Of a stretch of DNA of 41,425 bases, positions 39,654 to 41,425 are shown one piece after another. This DNA comes from Paracraurococcus ruber (GTDB lineage: Bacteria > Pseudomonadota > Alphaproteobacteria > Acetobacterales > Acetobacteraceae): contig NZ_SMOA01000035.1 of the NCBI RefSeq assembly GCF_004353985.1, forward strand, positions 1 to 41,425, read 5' to 3'. The position numbers and the translations under genes are program-made. Below the pieces are notes generated by a model. That model did not search any database, was not told the origin of the DNA, and saw only the letters and a list, made by a program, of their open reading frames with translations. The stretch's first letter is position 1. Every line of letters begins with the position of its first letter.

Positions 39654-41252
39654 TCAGGCGAACCAGAGCAGCCCGGTGCCGGCGACGCTGGTTTCGATCG
39701 GCACGGGCAGGTCGCCCCAGCTCCGTCCGGTCCAGGTGATGGACCCGTCGACGACCTTGTCCCCGTCCACGTCGATATGCGCCGTGGCGCCCTGCCAGCC
39801 GACCGCGCCGTCGCTGTCCACCCGCGTCAGCGTGGACACGCCCTGTCGCCAGCCCCAGACCGCGACCTGCTCGCCTGTCGCGAAATCGATGATCGTGGAC
39901 CAGGTCGGCCCGGCATTGCCACGCAGGTCCAGGAAGAAGCGGTCCCAACCGTCGCCGCCGGCAAGGAAGTTGGACCCCGTCCCGCCATCGATGACGTCGT
40001 CGCCATCGCCGCCGGTTGCCGCGTCATCGCCGGCGCCCAGCGCGATGAAGTCGTTGTCGCCGGTGCCCAGCGCGTAGTCGCTCCCCGCCGTGCCGGTCCA
40101 CTGGTTCTGCAGGCTGGCGACCGGCCCGGCATAGGTCGTCGACAGCCAGATGGTGCTGGTGTCGGTCGCGGATCCACCCGACTCATCCACGACGGTCGAG
40201 GTCAGCGTGGTGGTGTTCGCCGTATGGCCCGAATTCGGGTTGTCATACCGCAACAGCCGCGCCACCGCCGCGACCTCGTCGGCGGTCAGCGGGCTGGGCG
40301 GGATGCTGACGGTCACCGTCACGTCGTCGATCATCAGCGTGCCGCCGAGGAACTGCCCGCCCGAGGCATCGAAGGACCCGGCCACGAAGACGAAGCGATA
40401 GGAACCTTCCTGCCCGGCGGTCAGGGTCAGAGTTTCCGTCGTCCAGTCGGTCTCGACGCCGCCCGAGCTTCCGGTGCTGTCGAGCAGCGTGATCGTCGCG
40501 CCCGTGTCGACGTTCAGCAGGTAGCCGTAGGCGTCATACGCATCGCCGGTGCCCAGCGCCTTCCAGGCGAAGGAGACGACGTCGTTCGCCGCCAGCGAGA
40601 CCGCGCCCTCGCTGTACACGACAGGCCCGCGGATGACGCCATAGGGCTGGTTGATGGAGAGCTGGTCGGTGTCCAGCCTGACCGAAAGGTCGCCGGGCCC
40701 GGCGGCATAGGCGGAAGACAGCGTGGCGGCGGCGCCGGTGCCGGGCGCCATATCCGTGCTGAAGTCGCCGGTCGTGTTCTGTGCGGGATAGGTCGTGTCG
40801 ATCGGCGTCGCCCAGCCGGCGATGGTGGCCACCCCGTCCAGGCGGGTCCGGCCGGTTTCGGCGGTCCAGCCGGTGACGACGACATCGCCATCGGCGCCCT
40901 GGTCGAAGCTGCCGTTCGGGAAGCCCGACCCGTTGAAGTTGATCCGCAGCGCCGTGCCGTCCTGCCCGTCGAGCGTGGCATCGACCGAGCCGATCTCCTC
41001 GGCGCCGGAACCGGTGCCGCGATAGACCGTCGTGCCCACCACGGAGATGGCGCCGGCGGCCGTATCGGCGGTGCCGCTGCCCATCAGGGCGAGCGTCTCC
41101 CCGACATTGCCGCCGGGCGACAGGGTGAAGGTCAGCGAGCCGCCACGATAGCTTCCGGAGCCGGTGACCAGGGCGGCGGTGTCGATAAGGGTGGGACCGG
41201 ACCCTTCCGCATAGGACAGGTGAGCCAGGTCGACAGCAAGCGGCAGAACCAA
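39654..41252 (-). CDS. RTX-type calcium-binding secreted protein
   Basis: A 532-residue acidic, Gly/Thr/Ser/Asp-rich protein without N-terminal signal, expected to be exported by a type I system. Residues about 380-435 hold RTX nonapeptide-like repeats, e.g. GTGDNDFIALGAGDDAAT and GGDGDDVIDGGTGSNFLAGG, which bind Ca2+. The rest is beta-rich (GDAYDAYGYLLNVDTGATITLLDSTG, and SYRFVFVAGSFDASGGQFLGG, a jelly-roll/lectin-like look). The C-terminus ends hydrophobic (GLLWFA), as type I signals do. I chose TTG 41252: GGAGG lies 5 nt upstream, whereas ATG 41264 has no ribosome-binding site and itself overlaps that GGAGG. No secretion genes are in the window. Adhesin or surface-layer role is possible; unknown. 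Confidence 0.78.
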   Translation of the reverse strand: MVLPLAVDLAHLSYAEGSGPTLIDTAALVTGSGSYRGGSLTFTLSPGGNVGETLALMGSGTADTAAGAISVVGTTVYRGTGSGAEEIGSVDATLDGQDGTALRINFNGSGFPNGSFDQGADGDVVVTGWTAETGRTRLDGVATIAGWATPIDTTYPAQNTTGDFSTDMAPGTGAAATLSSAYAAGPGDLSVRLDTDQLSINQPYGVIRGPVVYSEGAVSLAANDVVSFAWKALGTGDAYDAYGYLLNVDTGATITLLDSTGSSGGVETDWTTETLTLTAGQEGSYRFVFVAGSFDASGGQFLGGTLMIDDVTVTVSIPPSPLTADEVAAVARLLRYDNPNSGHTANTTTLTSTVVDESGGSATDTSTIWLSTTYAGPVASLQNQWTGTAGSDYALGTGDNDFIALGAGDDAATGGDGDDVIDGGTGSNFLAGGDGWDRFFLDLRGNAGPTWSTIIDFATGEQVAVWGWRQGVSTLTRVDSDGAVGWQGATAHIDVDGDKVVDGSITWTGRSWGDLPVPIETSVAGTGLLWFA

Positions 41253-41425
41253 GGGAGCCTCCATGCGCGGGCAAAGGAATGCGCGCGGACACTAGGCGCC
41301 GATGGAGAAGGCGGGGTTAAGCCGCGGCCGATGGCGTGGCCGCGCGTGGCGACCATCCGGCACGCGGGGCGGCGCGGCGGCGCGCCGCGGCCTGCGCGGC
41401 CGCGTCGCGGGATCGGGCGGCGGCC

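Noticed and set aside
39378-41252. Genomic island integrated at tRNA-Glu with the RTX gene as cargo
   Set aside because: No integrase and no direct repeat of the tRNA 3' end were noticed in the window.

Overview
The window is about 41.4 kb of extremely GC-rich bacterial chromosome. The gene content (an alphaproteobacterial-type RpoH, a periplasmic Bug receptor with separate tctBA genes, an AapJ-type amino-acid receptor, a CoxL-family molybdoenzyme, and small DUF6476- and DUF2256-like proteins) fits an alphaproteobacterium. Rhodospirillales/Acetobacteraceae (Roseomonas and relatives) is the best guess; this is inference from gene content and composition, not a computed assignment. I find no transposase, integrase, rRNA or CRISPR array. 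One tRNA, tRNA-Glu(CTC), is present.

Layout. (1) 0-2.4 kb: an amino-acid ABC receptor (minus) and a secreted GH16 glycanase (plus) that appears to start at TTG and to leave by type I secretion. (2) 2.9-7.3 kb, minus: a housekeeping run HAD hydrolase > rsmB > GNAT > guaA, with an ATGA overlap at its head. (3) 7.5-15 kb: an SDR (plus), then alpha/beta hydrolase and Bug receptor (minus), a chemoreceptor (plus) and tctBA (minus). The tripartite tricarboxylate transporter is thus split around a chemoreceptor gene. (4) 15.1-17.5 kb, plus: coxD and coxE, an AAA+/VWA pair that in other bacteria matures molybdenum hydroxylases. (5) 17.5-19.7 kb: an FMN alpha-hydroxyacid oxidase and a divergent lipoprotein. 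(6) 19.8-29.3 kb: a catabolic block. On the minus strand run alpha/beta hydrolase > flavin monooxygenase > 2OG-type oxygenase > acyl-CoA dehydrogenase > TPP enzyme; divergent from it run a D-aminoacylase and an M20 amidohydrolase. (7) 29.3-32.4 kb: an orphan CoxL-like large subunit and a divergent TetR regulator, with a perfect 10-bp inverted repeat between them. (8) 32.7-36.3 kb: a divergent pair, a TPR-glycosyltransferase and a radical SAM-glycosyltransferase fusion. (9) 36.7-39.5 kb: rpoH, an rluD-type gene, two small proteins and tRNA-Glu. (10) 39.6-41.3 kb: an RTX-type secreted protein.

The most unusual items are the radical SAM/glycosyltransferase fusion beside a TPR-glycosyltransferase, which I consider the best candidate for an undescribed modification system, and a family of REP-like double-hairpin units (three copies plus a possible fourth) that abut stop codons. 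In one copy a single hairpin supplies the stop codons of two convergent genes, and the rest of the unit encodes the last 19 residues of the CoxL-like protein.

Many genes end in strong GC-rich hairpins, usually without a U tract. Two hairpins do have T-rich tails (downstream of rpoH and of the rluD-type gene). Very long antisense ORFs occur opposite nearly every gene because of the GC content and were left out.
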